64,000 bases of DNA from positions 62,001 through 126,000 of the forward strand of contig NZ_SLXT01000006.1 of assembly GCF_004341395.1 (NCBI RefSeq), given 5' to 3'. Below, piece by piece: positions 16,688-27,342 of this stretch. Below the pieces are notes generated by a model. The model searched no databases, was not told the origin of the DNA, and saw only the letters and a list, made by a program, of their open reading frames with translations. The first letter of the stretch is position 1; every line of letters begins with the position of its first letter. A program made the translations under genes and the position numbers. The stretch is from Heliophilum fasciatum (GTDB lineage Bacteria; Bacillota; Desulfitobacteriia; Heliobacteriales; Heliobacteriaceae).

Positions 16688-19600
16688 ATGACAGACGCAG
16701 TGAAACGGATTTATGTAGAGAAAAAAGCAGGATTTGACGTAGAAGCGCGGCATTTGTTGGCGGATCTGCAGGTGAATCTGGGCATCAAGGGGCTGACGGG
16801 GCTGCGGATCGTTCAGCGCTATGATGTGGCCGGGATGGCCAATGAGGAATATCAACAAGCCCGAGAGACGATTTTTGCCGAACCGATGGTTGATCAGGTC
16901 TACGATGAAGAACTGCCGATCCCGGCGGGGACAAAACGCTTTGCCATGGAATACTTGCCCGGCCAATATGATCAACGGGCCGATTCGGCGGCCCAGTGTG
17001 TGCAGATTTTAACGCAAAAAGAGCGCCCGGCGCTCTTGTCGGCCAAGGTGATCCTCTTGACCGGCGACATCGACGATGACGATCTGGCCAAGATCAAAGC
17101 CTACTGCATCAACCCCGTCGAGTCGCGGGAAGCGGCCTTGGCCAAACCGGCGACGCTGGAGGTCGCTGCTGAGATTCCGCCTGATGTGCCGGTGCTGACT
17201 GGCTGGACAGCCTATGGAGAAGCAGAACTGCGTGCATGGATGAGCGAGATGGGTCTGGCCATGAGCTTTGCCGATCTGCAGTTCTGCCAGGCTTATTTCC
17301 GCGATACGGAAAAGCGCGATCCGACGCTGACGGAAATCAAAGTGATCGATACCTACTGGTCCGATCACTGCCGCCATACCACTTTCCTGACGCGGGTGGA
17401 AGACGTAGACATTCTGGAAGGCCATTTTACCCGGCCGATCCGTACCGCCTACCAGGAATATTTGCAGGCCCGGGAGCAAGTCTATGGTCAAGAGGGAGTC
17501 AACAACCGCGATGTTTGTTTGATGGACATTGCGGTGATTGGCATGAAAGCGCTCCGCAAAGCCGGCAAGCTGGCTGATCTGGACGAGTCCGAAGAGATCA
17601 ACGCCTGCAGCATCGTTGTGCCCGTCGATGTGGACGGCCGCCAGGAAGATTGGCTGGTCATGTTCAAAAACGAAACGCACAACCACCCGACGGAGATCGA
17701 GCCTTTTGGCGGGGCCGCCACTTGTCTCGGCGGAGCGATCCGCGATCCCCTGTCCGGCCGTTCCTATGTGTATCAAGCGATGCGAGTGACCGGCAGCGGT
17801 GATCCGCGCCGTAAGGTAGAAGAAACCTTGCCCGGCAAACTGCCGCAGCGCAAGATCACCATCGGCGCCGCCGCCGGATACAGTTCCTATGGCAACCAAA
17901 TCGGCTTGGCCACCGGTCAGGTCGCAGAGATCTATGACGAAGGTTATGTGGCCAAGCGGATGGAAATCGGTGCCGTCATCGCCGCCGCGCCGCGCGAGAA
18001 TGTCGTGCGGGAAGCGCCCGTCGCCGGTGATGTGGTCATCTTGGTCGGTGGCCGGACCGGCCGTGACGGTTGCGGCGGTGCCACCGGTTCTTCCAAGGAG
18101 CACACGGCCGATTCGCTGATGACCTGCGGCGCCGAAGTGCAAAAAGGCAATCCACCGACGGAGCGCAAGATCCAGCGCTTGTTCCGCAACCCCGCCGTCA
18201 GCCGTTTGATCAAACGCTGTAACGACTTTGGCGCCGGCGGTGTTTCTGTGGCCATCGGTGAACTGACCGATGCGCTGGAAATCGATCTGGCGGCAGTGCC
18301 CAAAAAGTATGAAGGCCTCGACGGCACGGAACTGGCCATCTCGGAATCGCAGGAGCGGATGGCGGTGGTCGTCAGCGCTGCCGATGTGGACGCCTTTTGC
18401 GCGCAGGCGGCAGCGGAGAACTTGGAAACGACGGTCGTGGCCAAAGTGACCGATAACGGCCGCTTGGTGATGCGTTGGCGCGACAAGGCCATTGTCGATT
18501 TGAGCCGCGAATTCTTGAATACCCACGGTGTAAAGCAGTCCACCCAAGTGCGCGTGACGGTGCCGACAGTTGATCAAATGGTCTTTCATCAATTGCCCTC
18601 CCACGTGACGGCGCAGCTCGGCGATTTACGGGCCGCCTGGCTGGCCAACTTGGGCGATCTGAATGTCTGCAGCCAAAAAGGCCTGGTCGAGCGTTTTGAC
18701 AGCACCATCGGCGCCGGTACGGTGCTGATGCCCCTCGGCGGCAGCGAACAACTGACGCCGGCCGAAGGGATGGTCGCCAAGATTCCGATCCTCCACGGGG
18801 AAACGACAACCGCCACCGCCATGTCCTTTGGCTTCAATCCGCAGATTGCCCGCTGGAGTCCCTTCCACGGCGCGTTGTATGCCGTGATCGAAGCGGTCGC
18901 CAAGATCGTGGCCATGGGCGGCGACTACCGGAAAGTTCGCCTGACACTGCAAGAGTATTTTGAAAAGCTCGGTCAAGACGCCGAGCGCTGGGGCAAGCCC
19001 TTTGCCGCCCTCTTAGGCGCTTTTTACGCGCAAGCCCGTCTGGGTATCCCGGCCATTGGCGGCAAAGACAGCATGTCCGGTACGTTTATGGACCTCCATG
19101 TGCCGCCGACGCTGGTCGCTTTTGCCGTCGGCACCTTGTCCACCCAACAGGTGGTCTCGCCGGAGTGGAAAAAGGCCGGCAGCCAAATTGTGCTGGTACC
19201 GCTGGCCCGTGACGCCTATGATTGCCCCGATTTTGATGAACTCGCCAAAAATTACAGCCGGATCACGTCGCTCATCCAAAACGGTCATGTGCTGGCGGCG
19301 CAAAGTGTGCGCGTCGGCGGCTTGGCGGCCGCTTTGACCAAAGCGTGTTTTGGCAACCGCATTGGCGTCAAACTTTCGATGGTGCTGTCGCCGGAACAGC
19401 TTTTTGCGCCGGAATACGGGGCGATCGTGCTGGAACTGCCGGAAGGCAGCGATGCAGCGGCGCTGCTGGGCGATGTGGAGTTTGTTCGTCTCGGCGTGAC
19501 CATCGACGAGCCCGAGATCATCGTCAATGACCAGGTGATCGCGCTTGACGATGCGCTGGACGCCTGGACGGCGCCGCTGGAGCCGATTTTTGCCACACGC

Positions 19601-20515
19601 CTGGCCGGCACTGCGGCGGCCGTACCTGCCGAAGCAACGGCCAATCAAGCGTCCTTGGTCGTACCGGCGCCGGTAGCACCGGTCCCGACGGCACGCCGGC
19701 GCGCACCGGCCTTGGCTCGGCCGCGCGTATTGATTCCGGTGTTCCCGGGGACGAACTGTGAATATGACTCGGCTCGGGCCTTCACACAAGCCGGCGCCGA
19801 CGTATCGACGTTGATTTTCCGCAACTTGACGGCTCATGATGTGGAAGAGTCGCTGGCCGCGCTCGTCGAAGAGATTCGCCGCGCCCAGATTGTCATGGTG
19901 CCCGGTGGTTTCAGCGCCGGTGACGAACCGGAAGGTTCGGGAAAATTTATTGCGACGGTGCTGCGTAACCCCCGCGTCAAAGAAGCCGTGATGGAACTGC
20001 TTAAGCAGCGTGACGGCTTGATGCTGGGCATCTGCAACGGTTTCCAGGCGCTGATCAAAGTGGGCCTTGTGCCGTTTGGTGAGATTGTCGACATGACGCC
20101 GGACTATCCGACGTTGACCTTTAACCAGATCGGCCGCCATATCTCCTGCATGGTGCGCACCAAAGTGGTGAACAATGGGTCGCCCTGGTTCCATAACGTG
20201 GAAGTGGGTGCCGTCCATACGGTGGCCATGTCCCACGGTGAGGGCCGCTTTGTGGCGCCGCCGGAGCAATTAGCCAAGCTGGTCGCTTCCGGACAGATTG
20301 CCACGCAGTATGTCGATGCCGTTGGACAGCCGACCATGGCGATTGAATGGAACCCCAACGGGTCAATGATGGCCATTGAAGGGATCACCAGCCCCGACGG
20401 CCGCGTACTCGGCAAGATGGGCCACTCGGAGCGGATCGGTCAGTCCGTAGCCATCAATGTGCCCGGTGAAAAGGATCAAGGGATTTTCGCGGCAGGTGTC
20501 GCTTATTTCCGGTAA
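16688..20515 (+). CDS. purL: Phosphoribosylformylglycinamidine synthase, single-chain large type
   Basis: Converts FGAR to FGAM with glutamine and ATP (purine synthesis step 4). 1275 residues: N-terminal PurS-like part (about 1-150), two AIR-synthase-like halves (KNETHNHPTEIEPFGGAATC near 330; KDSMSGTF near 795), and a C-terminal glutaminase (PGGFSAGDEPEGSGKF, nucleophile Cys in LGICNGFQ, MGHSER at the end). This fused form replaces the separate PurS/PurQ/PurL of bacilli. A Pro/Ala-rich linker lies near 975-1010. ATG 16688 follows AAGGAGGAGAATCG. No other pur gene is adjacent. Confidence 0.96.
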   Translation: MTDAVKRIYVEKKAGFDVEARHLLADLQVNLGIKGLTGLRIVQRYDVAGMANEEYQQARETIFAEPMVDQVYDEELPIPAGTKRFAMEYLPGQYDQRADSAAQCVQILTQKERPALLSAKVILLTGDIDDDDLAKIKAYCINPVESREAALAKPATLEVAAEIPPDVPVLTGWTAYGEAELRAWMSEMGLAMSFADLQFCQAYFRDTEKRDPTLTEIKVIDTYWSDHCRHTTFLTRVEDVDILEGHFTRPIRTAYQEYLQAREQVYGQEGVNNRDVCLMDIAVIGMKALRKAGKLADLDESEEINACSIVVPVDVDGRQEDWLVMFKNETHNHPTEIEPFGGAATCLGGAIRDPLSGRSYVYQAMRVTGSGDPRRKVEETLPGKLPQRKITIGAAAGYSSYGNQIGLATGQVAEIYDEGYVAKRMEIGAVIAAAPRENVVREAPVAGDVVILVGGRTGRDGCGGATGSSKEHTADSLMTCGAEVQKGNPPTERKIQRLFRNPAVSRLIKRCNDFGAGGVSVAIGELTDALEIDLAAVPKKYEGLDGTELAISESQERMAVVVSAADVDAFCAQAAAENLETTVVAKVTDNGRLVMRWRDKAIVDLSREFLNTHGVKQSTQVRVTVPTVDQMVFHQLPSHVTAQLGDLRAAWLANLGDLNVCSQKGLVERFDSTIGAGTVLMPLGGSEQLTPAEGMVAKIPILHGETTTATAMSFGFNPQIARWSPFHGALYAVIEAVAKIVAMGGDYRKVRLTLQEYFEKLGQDAERWGKPFAALLGAFYAQARLGIPAIGGKDSMSGTFMDLHVPPTLVAFAVGTLSTQQVVSPEWKKAGSQIVLVPLARDAYDCPDFDELAKNYSRITSLIQNGHVLAAQSVRVGGLAAALTKACFGNRIGVKLSMVLSPEQLFAPEYGAIVLELPEGSDAAALLGDVEFVRLGVTIDEPEIIVNDQVIALDDALDAWTAPLEPIFATRLAGTAAAVPAEATANQASLVVPAPVAPVPTARRRAPALARPRVLIPVFPGTNCEYDSARAFTQAGADVSTLIFRNLTAHDVEESLAALVEEIRRAQIVMVPGGFSAGDEPEGSGKFIATVLRNPRVKEAVMELLKQRDGLMLGICNGFQALIKVGLVPFGEIVDMTPDYPTLTFNQIGRHISCMVRTKVVNNGSPWFHNVEVGAVHTVAMSHGEGRFVAPPEQLAKLVASGQIATQYVDAVGQPTMAIEWNPNGSMMAIEGITSPDGRVLGKMGHSERIGQSVAINVPGEKDQGIFAAGVAYFR

Positions 20516-20526
20516 GAATATGTATC

Positions 20527-20561
20527 GCCGTCCGGTGCTCTCGGTGCCGGGCGGCTTTTTT
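20527..20561 (+). terminator. Rho-independent terminator of purL
   Basis: GCCGTCCGG pairs with CCGGGCGGC (one G-T pair) around an eleven-base loop, followed by six Ts, 12 bp after the purL stop. Confidence 0.88.
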
Positions 20562-20604
20562 CGGGCGTACGCTCCAATGCCGCCGAGGCATTTTTGCAGG
20601 CACC

Positions 20605-20633
20605 TTGCATCCAACTCCGGAAGGACGTATGAT
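20605..20633 (+). promoter_or_regulatory. Candidate sigma-A promoter of the Crp/Fnr gene
   Basis: TTGCAT (20605-20610), 17 bp, TATGAT (20628-20633), 30 bp upstream of the start codon. Confidence 0.6.
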
Positions 20634-20662
20634 GAACATAAACGAACAATGCCGGGGGAGTC

Positions 20663-21364
20663 ATGATGGAGTTATGGCAGCAGTTAAAATGCATGGATGG
20701 GCTTTCGGTCCTGCCCGATGAAGCACTGCAAGCCCTGGCGGCGGCCCAGGGGGAGCGCATCCATAAAAAGCGGCACCGCCTGTTTGGCGAGGGAGAGACG
20801 GCAGAAGCCGTCTATTTTCTGCTCCAAGGAAAAGTCAAACTGATCAAAGTCAACCTCGACGGGCTGGAAAAAATGTTGACGATCATCCGGCCCGGGCAAT
20901 TTTTCGGCGAGATTGCCGTCATGGACGGTAGTCCGGCACCGTACACCGCCGAGACTCTGGAAGAAGTGCGTCTTATTGCGATCAATAAGGAATCCTTTCA
21001 CAAGTTGTTGCACCAGTATCCCTTGATGGCCTGTGAATTGCTACGCATTGAAGCCAAACGATTGCGTCATGCCTACCGGCACATGAAAAATCTGGCCTTG
21101 CTGGACACCCACGGCCGTGTGGCGGCCAGTTTGGTTCGCTTGGCCCATAACGACAGTGTCAGTGAAGGCAATACCATTTCGATTCGCACCAACCTGACGC
21201 GACAGGAAATGGCGCAGCTTATCGGTACGTCCCGTGAAACGGTCTCCCGCATCCTGGCCGAATATGAACGCTTGGGCATCTTGGAGATCGATCGGCAGAC
21301 GATCATCATCCGCGATATGGAAGAACTCCGCTATCGTGCTTCCGGTGGGCGCGAGCGCGAATAA
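20663..21364 (+). CDS. Crp/Fnr family transcriptional regulator
   Basis: 233 residues: N-terminal cyclic-nucleotide-fold sensor (about 20-130), long dimer helix (about 130-155), C-terminal winged helix with the recognition segment LTRQEMAQLIGTSRETVSRILAEYERLGIL. The PBC region reads GEIAVMDGSPAPYTAET and lacks the Arg-Ser/Thr pair that binds cAMP in CRP. No N-terminal cysteine cluster of FNR is present. The effector is therefore unknown. Start at ATG 20663 with GGGGGAG upstream. Targets are not deducible; no partner gene is adjacent. Confidence 0.9.
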   Translation: MMELWQQLKCMDGLSVLPDEALQALAAAQGERIHKKRHRLFGEGETAEAVYFLLQGKVKLIKVNLDGLEKMLTIIRPGQFFGEIAVMDGSPAPYTAETLEEVRLIAINKESFHKLLHQYPLMACELLRIEAKRLRHAYRHMKNLALLDTHGRVAASLVRLAHNDSVSEGNTISIRTNLTRQEMAQLIGTSRETVSRILAEYERLGILEIDRQTIIIRDMEELRYRASGGRERE

Positions 21365-21659
21365 CCGCGTAGGGAAAAGCCGGAGCCCATGGCCGGGGAA
21401 CCGTAACCCGGTGAACAGGTGCGGCAGAACGTAGACACCTGGGGGTTCATGGGATATACTCTATTGCACTGGAACAAATAAACAAGCCATCGGTTAGGCA
21501 GCGCGGCAACACTTACCCGTACACAGCAATGTACCAGGTACAATGGCCAAAAGTGATCAAGAGCTACGAACGCTTCGCGTGCATCGGGATGTTGATCCAA
21601 CCGACGCCGGCCCCGAGCCATCATCGAACCAGTGATAATAGAGGAGAGACCGTCTAATT
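21365..21659 (+). other. Long leader/intergenic region upstream of DUF1934-argS
   Basis: 295 bp with a good promoter in its first third, leaving a leader of about 190 nt. It contains inverted repeats (GTACA/TGTAC around 21519-21534; GATCAA/TTGATC at 21555-21560 and 21592-21597). No T-box core (GGGTGG-ACCGCG) is visible despite the downstream argS. I cannot assign it to a known riboswitch class. Confidence 0.5.
21432..21460 (+). promoter_or_regulatory. Candidate sigma-A promoter of DUF1934-argS-rpoE
   Basis: TAGACA (21432-21437), 17 bp, TATACT (21455-21460). Confidence 0.6.
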
Positions 21660-22091
21660 ATGAAAAAAAACGTACTTGTGACGATTAAAGGCACCCAGAT
21701 CAATGACCTCGGTGAAGCCGATACGATGGAGCTTTTTACAGAGGGATTGCTTTTTATTCGCCCCGATTCGTATTATATCGTCTATAACGAATCCGCCATG
21801 TCCGGCATGGAAGGTTCCACCACATCCCTGCGGATCCAAACTGACAAAGTCGTCCTTAATCGCATGGGCAAAGCCGAAATGAAGCAGACCTTCGAACTGG
21901 GTAAGCTCGATGAAGGCATGTACGTTACCCCGCAGGGCGCGATCCATCTGGGCATCATCCCGTCACGCGTTCACGTTGATTTTGGCGAAACCGGGGGAGC
22001 GATCAATCTCGAATATGAACTACAGATCGGTCAGCAAACGGTGTGCAACAATTCCTTGCTGATCACTGTTAAGGAGGACCGCTATTCATGA
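21660..22091 (+). CDS. DUF1934 family beta-barrel protein (YwiB-like)
   Basis: 143 residues, starting MKKNVLVTIKGTQINDLGEADTMELFTEG, with the pattern of the DUF1934 lipocalin-like barrel (SYYIVYNESAMSGMEGSTTSLRI and INLEYELQI). The family is conserved next to argS and rpoE in many Firmicutes, and its function is unknown. No signal peptide. GGAGAGACCGTCTAATT precedes the ATG. The stop overlaps the argS start by four bases (ATGA), so the two are coupled. Confidence 0.88.
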   Translation: MKKNVLVTIKGTQINDLGEADTMELFTEGLLFIRPDSYYIVYNESAMSGMEGSTTSLRIQTDKVVLNRMGKAEMKQTFELGKLDEGMYVTPQGAIHLGIIPSRVHVDFGETGGAINLEYELQIGQQTVCNNSLLITVKEDRYS

Positions 22092-23881
22092 ATTCTGTGG
22101 AATCGATACGGCAAAAGATTATTACCTCCCTTGGGCAGGCACTGGCATCGCTGCAGCAAGACGGCACGATCAACGTAGACGATCTTCCGTTGGCCGAACT
22201 GGAAGTGCCCCGTGAAAAACAGCACGGTGACTTTGCCACCAACATTGCCATGACCATGGCCAAAAAAGCGCGCATGAACCCGCGCCAGTTAGCGCAAAAA
22301 ATCGTCGACCGTTTTGATCGGACCGGCACTTGGGTGCAGGACATTCAAATTGCCGGCCCCGGTTTTATCAACTTTGCCCTCGATCATCGCTGGCTCTATC
22401 CGGTGCTGGTTCACGTGCAGGCCGAAGATCACGCCTATGGCACCTCCGATGCCGGTCAAGGCAAACGGGTCCAAGTGGAATTCGTGTCGGCCAATCCCAC
22501 GGGACTGCTGCACATGGGGAACGCTCGCGGCGCTGCGCTGGGCGACACCTTAGCCAATTTGCTGCGCGCCGCCGGTTTTGACGTACAAAAAGAATTTTAT
22601 ATCAATGACGCCGGCAACCAGATTGAGAATTTTGCCAAATCACTGGAAGCGCGCTATCTGGAACTTTTGGGCCACGACGTGATCTTCCCGGAAGAAGGCT
22701 ATCATGGCCACGATATCATCGAGACCATGCAAGGATTGATCGCCCGCGACGGCGACCGGTACGTACAGATGGAAACAGCTGAGCGGCGCGCCGCTCTCGT
22801 CGCCTATGGCTTGCAAGAGAAAATCGGTGCCATCCGGCAAACCCTGGCCAACTTTGGCGTCGAATACGACGTTTGGTTTTCGGAAAAAACGCTCCATGAA
22901 TCCGGTGCGATTCAGGAAACCTTAGAAACCCTGCGCACCAACGGCTACGTTGACGAAAACGAAGGTGCCCAGTGGTTCAAGGCGACGGCCTTTGGGGAAG
23001 AAAAGGACGAAGTGCTCGTCCGTTCCAACGGTATCCCCACCTATTTTGCCGCCGATATCGCCTATCACAAAAATAAATTTGATCGCGGCTTTGACTGGGT
23101 GATCAACATCTGGGGTGCCGACCACCACGGTCACGTGGCCCGGATGAAAAACGCCGTGCAAGCCGTCGGCTATCCGCCGGAAGATCTCGATGTCATCCTC
23201 ATGCAACTCGTACGCCTCTTCAAAGGCGGCGAGATCGTGCGCATGTCCAAGCGGACCGGCCAGTACATCACCTTGGAAGAACTGATGGAAGAAGTCGGCA
23301 AAGATGCGGCCCGCTTTTTCTTTGTCATGCGCGGCGCCGACTCGCACCTCGATTTTGACCTGGATCTGGCCAAAAGCCAGTCCGCCGAAAACCCTGTCTA
23401 CTATGTCCAATACGCCCATGCCCGGATCTGCTCGATCCTGCGCACCGCCCAAGATGCCGGTGCCGCCGTACCGCGCGTCGCATCGGCACCGGCGTCGATG
23501 CCGAGTTCTTGCGGCCTTACGGGCTGCGGTTCCTGCGACGTTTCCGGCACATCGCTGACGAGCCTCCTTAAGGCGGCGCCGGCAGCGCCGGATAATATCG
23601 ATCTGACGGTGCTTACTCATCCCTCCGAACTGGCTTTGCTGCGTAAGATTGCCGATCTGCCCGATGAAGTGGCGCGGGCGGCGATGCAAATGGAACCGCA
23701 CCGGATGGCCCGCTACGCCCAAGATCTGGCGGCCCTTTTCCACGCGTTTTACACCCATTGCCGTGTCCTCAATGATGATCCGGCGCTGCAACAGGCGCGC
23801 TTGCTCGTTGTCGATGATACGCGCATCGTCCTGCGCAACGTTTTGCACTGGCTGGGTTTGACAGCACCGGAGCGGATGTAG
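22088..23881 (+). CDS. argS: Arginyl-tRNA synthetase with extra Cys-rich insertion
   Basis: Charges tRNA-Arg. Class I synthetase, 597 residues (B. subtilis is about 556). N-terminal additional domain, HIGH-equivalent in NPTGLLHMGNARGAA (about 138-152), KMSKS-equivalent VRMSKRTGQYITLEEL (about 382), and the anticodon domain ending VLHWLGLTAPERM. Between SILRTAQDAG and LTVLTHPSELALL, where the family has a short loop, about 40 residues are inserted that carry CGLTGCGSC (C475, C480, C483), a possible metal site. It starts 4 bp inside the DUF1934 gene. Confidence 0.95.
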   Translation: MNSVESIRQKIITSLGQALASLQQDGTINVDDLPLAELEVPREKQHGDFATNIAMTMAKKARMNPRQLAQKIVDRFDRTGTWVQDIQIAGPGFINFALDHRWLYPVLVHVQAEDHAYGTSDAGQGKRVQVEFVSANPTGLLHMGNARGAALGDTLANLLRAAGFDVQKEFYINDAGNQIENFAKSLEARYLELLGHDVIFPEEGYHGHDIIETMQGLIARDGDRYVQMETAERRAALVAYGLQEKIGAIRQTLANFGVEYDVWFSEKTLHESGAIQETLETLRTNGYVDENEGAQWFKATAFGEEKDEVLVRSNGIPTYFAADIAYHKNKFDRGFDWVINIWGADHHGHVARMKNAVQAVGYPPEDLDVILMQLVRLFKGGEIVRMSKRTGQYITLEELMEEVGKDAARFFFVMRGADSHLDFDLDLAKSQSAENPVYYVQYAHARICSILRTAQDAGAAVPRVASAPASMPSSCGLTGCGSCDVSGTSLTSLLKAAPAAPDNIDLTVLTHPSELALLRKIADLPDEVARAAMQMEPHRMARYAQDLAALFHAFYTHCRVLNDDPALQQARLLVVDDTRIVLRNVLHWLGLTAPERM

Positions 23882-23942
23882 TATAGTCGGATAAATTGTG
23901 GATTCACAGGTAGATGAGTTCGGATAAGGAGTGTTGACACAA

Positions 23943-24422
23943 GTGTCCGAAGTAACGGAAACCAAGAACGTTAACGAAGCGGCCGGCCAAAGCATCACGG
24001 CCGACGCCCAAGCCGTGGAAACGGTGGAAGCGCCGAAGCCGCCGCGGGCGACCCGGCCGGCACCGCGCTTTTCGGAGGCCGATACACTGTATAGCGTGTT
24101 AAACCAACAAGGCGAGCCCATGTATTATCGTGATCTGATTGAAGCGGCTCTCGGTAAGTTGGGCTATCAGTCGCCCTACGCAGCAACCGATATTAACTTT
24201 GTCTATTCCCAGTTAAATCTGGACATGCGCTTTGTTCATTTTGGCAACGGTATGTGGGGGATTCGCAACTGGGCACCGACAAAAACCGCCAAGAAAGTGC
24301 CGACCATTTCGCTGCTCAGCAAAACCGTCGACTACGATGACAGCGACGTCGATGATGAGTTTGACGAGCGTGACCACGATTACGGACGCAGCCGCGACGA
24401 TGATTGGGAGCGGGCCGACTAG
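23943..24422 (+). CDS. rpoE: DNA-directed RNA polymerase delta subunit
   Basis: Delta increases RNA polymerase recycling and specificity in Firmicutes. 159 residues. The HARE-HTH domain spans about 45-110 (ADTLYSVLNQQGEPMYYRDLIEAAL and HFGNGMWGIRNW), followed by a short acidic tail (DYDDSDVDDEFDERDHDYG). An N-terminal extension of about 40 residues, rich in Ala, Glu and Pro, precedes the domain; B. subtilis delta has none. AAGGAG ends at 23931, so GTG 23943 is the likely start; GTG 23931 overlaps the ribosome site. The stop codon lies in the loop of its terminator. Upstream argS, downstream pyrG, a standard arrangement. Confidence 0.9.
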   Translation: MSEVTETKNVNEAAGQSITADAQAVETVEAPKPPRATRPAPRFSEADTLYSVLNQQGEPMYYRDLIEAALGKLGYQSPYAATDINFVYSQLNLDMRFVHFGNGMWGIRNWAPTKTAKKVPTISLLSKTVDYDDSDVDDEFDERDHDYGRSRDDDWERAD

Positions 24423-24434
24423 GCCCGCTTTTTT
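24410..24434 (+). terminator. Terminator overlapping the rpoE stop codon
   Basis: GCGGGCC and GGCCCGC form a perfect 7-bp stem around GACTA, followed by six Ts. The stop TAG (24420-24422) sits in the loop and first base of the right arm. Confidence 0.9.
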
Positions 24435-24448
24435 GCGCGCTTATCGGG

Positions 24449-24477
24449 TTGCCCAAATGTTCGGAGTCAGCTAGAAT
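24449..24477 (+). promoter_or_regulatory. Candidate sigma-A promoter of pyrG
   Basis: TTGCCC (24449-24454), 17 bp, TAGAAT (24472-24477), about 40 bp upstream of the pyrG start. Confidence 0.55.
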
Positions 24478-24490
24478 AAATAAAGGTTGA

Positions 24491-26125
<1,635 letters not shown>

Positions 26126-26160
26126 TCGCACGATTAACAAGAAGAAGCCCCGAACATAGC

Positions 26161-26212
26161 AGACCTTTTCGCAGCCTGCCTAACAACACTGCGAAAAGGT
26201 CTCTTTCGGTTT
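26161..26212 (+). terminator. Strong terminator of pyrG
   Basis: AGACCTTTTCGCAG (26161-26174) and CTGCGAAAAGGTCT (26189-26202) form a perfect 14-bp stem with a 14-base loop, followed by CTTTCGGTTT. Confidence 0.8.
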
Positions 26213-26263
26213 ATTCGCGGGCAGGCTATTGGGTAGCACTGTCACGCCCATGAGGAGGACTAC

Positions 26264-27328
26264 ATGCAGGCCACTGAACTTACCCTGGCGGATAAAGAGC
26301 GCTTTAATGCGTTTATTGCCATGCACCCCAAAGGTCATGTGCTGCAAACCTGGCAGTGGGGCGATGTGAAAGCCAAAACCGGCTGGCAGCCCTATCGCCT
26401 GGTGGTGGAAGAAGGCGGCCAGATCCGCGCCGCTGTTTCGATCTTGAAACGGCGCCTGCCGGTCATCGGCAAACATATTTTCTATGCGCCTCGCGGTCCC
26501 GTCGTTGATCCGGCCGATCGGGCCGCCGCCGATTTGCTTTTGCAAGCGGTCGAGCGCCTGGCCCAACGGGAAGACGCCATTTTTCTGAAAATCGATCCCG
26601 ATATAACCACGCCCAACCCGGTTTGGAGCCAGTATCTACAGGATCAGCAGTTTCAGCGTGTCGATACGGGGGAAGGTTTTGAAGGCGTGCAGCCGCGCTA
26701 TGTCTTTCGCTTGGACATCAGCGACGATCTGGACAAGGTCTTTGCCCGTTTTCACCAGAAAACCCGCTACAACATCCGCCTCGCTGAAAAACGCGGCGTC
26801 GTGATCGATGATCAAGTGGGCAAAGAGGAACTGCCCGTTTTTTATCAAGTGCTCAAAGAAACCTGCGAACGGGATAACTTCCTCGTTCGCTCCTACTCTT
26901 ATTTTGAAGACATGTGGGACAACCTGGTCGAGCAAGGCTTAGGCAAGCTCTTTTTGGCGCGCTATGAAGGCCAAGTGATCGCCGGTACCCTGGCACTGAT
27001 CAACGGCAAAACGGCCTGGTATCTCTACGGCGCTTCGTCCAACCAGTATCGCAACGTCATGCCCAACTACTTGATCCAGTGGAAAATGATCAACTGGGCC
27101 AAAGCCAACGGCTGCAACTTGTACGATTTTCGCGGTGTGCCCGGCCATGTCGGCGAAGATCATCCCCTCTACGGCTTGGTGCGCTTTAAGAAAGGCTTTA
27201 ACGGCGATTATGTGGAGTTTATCGGTGAATACGACCGTGTGTACCAACCGCTCATGTACCGGTTTTGGAATTTTGCCGAACCGCTGTACCAAAACACGGT
27301 GCGTAAACTCCTCGTGCGCAAGAAATGA
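26264..27328 (+). CDS. FemAB family peptidoglycan bridge-forming aminoacyltransferase
   Basis: 354-residue double-GNAT protein of the FemX/FemAB family, which uses aminoacyl-tRNA to add amino acids to lipid II or muropeptide side chains. Typical elements: HVLQTWQWGDVKAKTGWQPYRL near 25-45, YAPRGPVVD, FHQKTRYNIRLAEKRGV at about 165-185, WYLYGASSNQYRNVMPNYLIQWKMI and DFRGVPG. ATG 26264 follows GAGGAGGACTAC. The next gene, alr, begins around its stop codon, so wall amino-acid supply and transfer are co-expressed. The amino acid added is unknown. Confidence 0.92.
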   Translation: MQATELTLADKERFNAFIAMHPKGHVLQTWQWGDVKAKTGWQPYRLVVEEGGQIRAAVSILKRRLPVIGKHIFYAPRGPVVDPADRAAADLLLQAVERLAQREDAIFLKIDPDITTPNPVWSQYLQDQQFQRVDTGEGFEGVQPRYVFRLDISDDLDKVFARFHQKTRYNIRLAEKRGVVIDDQVGKEELPVFYQVLKETCERDNFLVRSYSYFEDMWDNLVEQGLGKLFLARYEGQVIAGTLALINGKTAWYLYGASSNQYRNVMPNYLIQWKMINWAKANGCNLYDFRGVPGHVGEDHPLYGLVRFKKGFNGDYVEFIGEYDRVYQPLMYRFWNFAEPLYQNTVRKLLVRKK

Positions 27329-27342
27329 GAAGGGACGAAGCC

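Noticed and set aside
17009-18604. 531-codon open frame on the minus strand opposite purL
   Set aside because: Antisense frame produced by GC-rich codon use; the plus strand has an unmistakable purL. No family motif on the minus strand.
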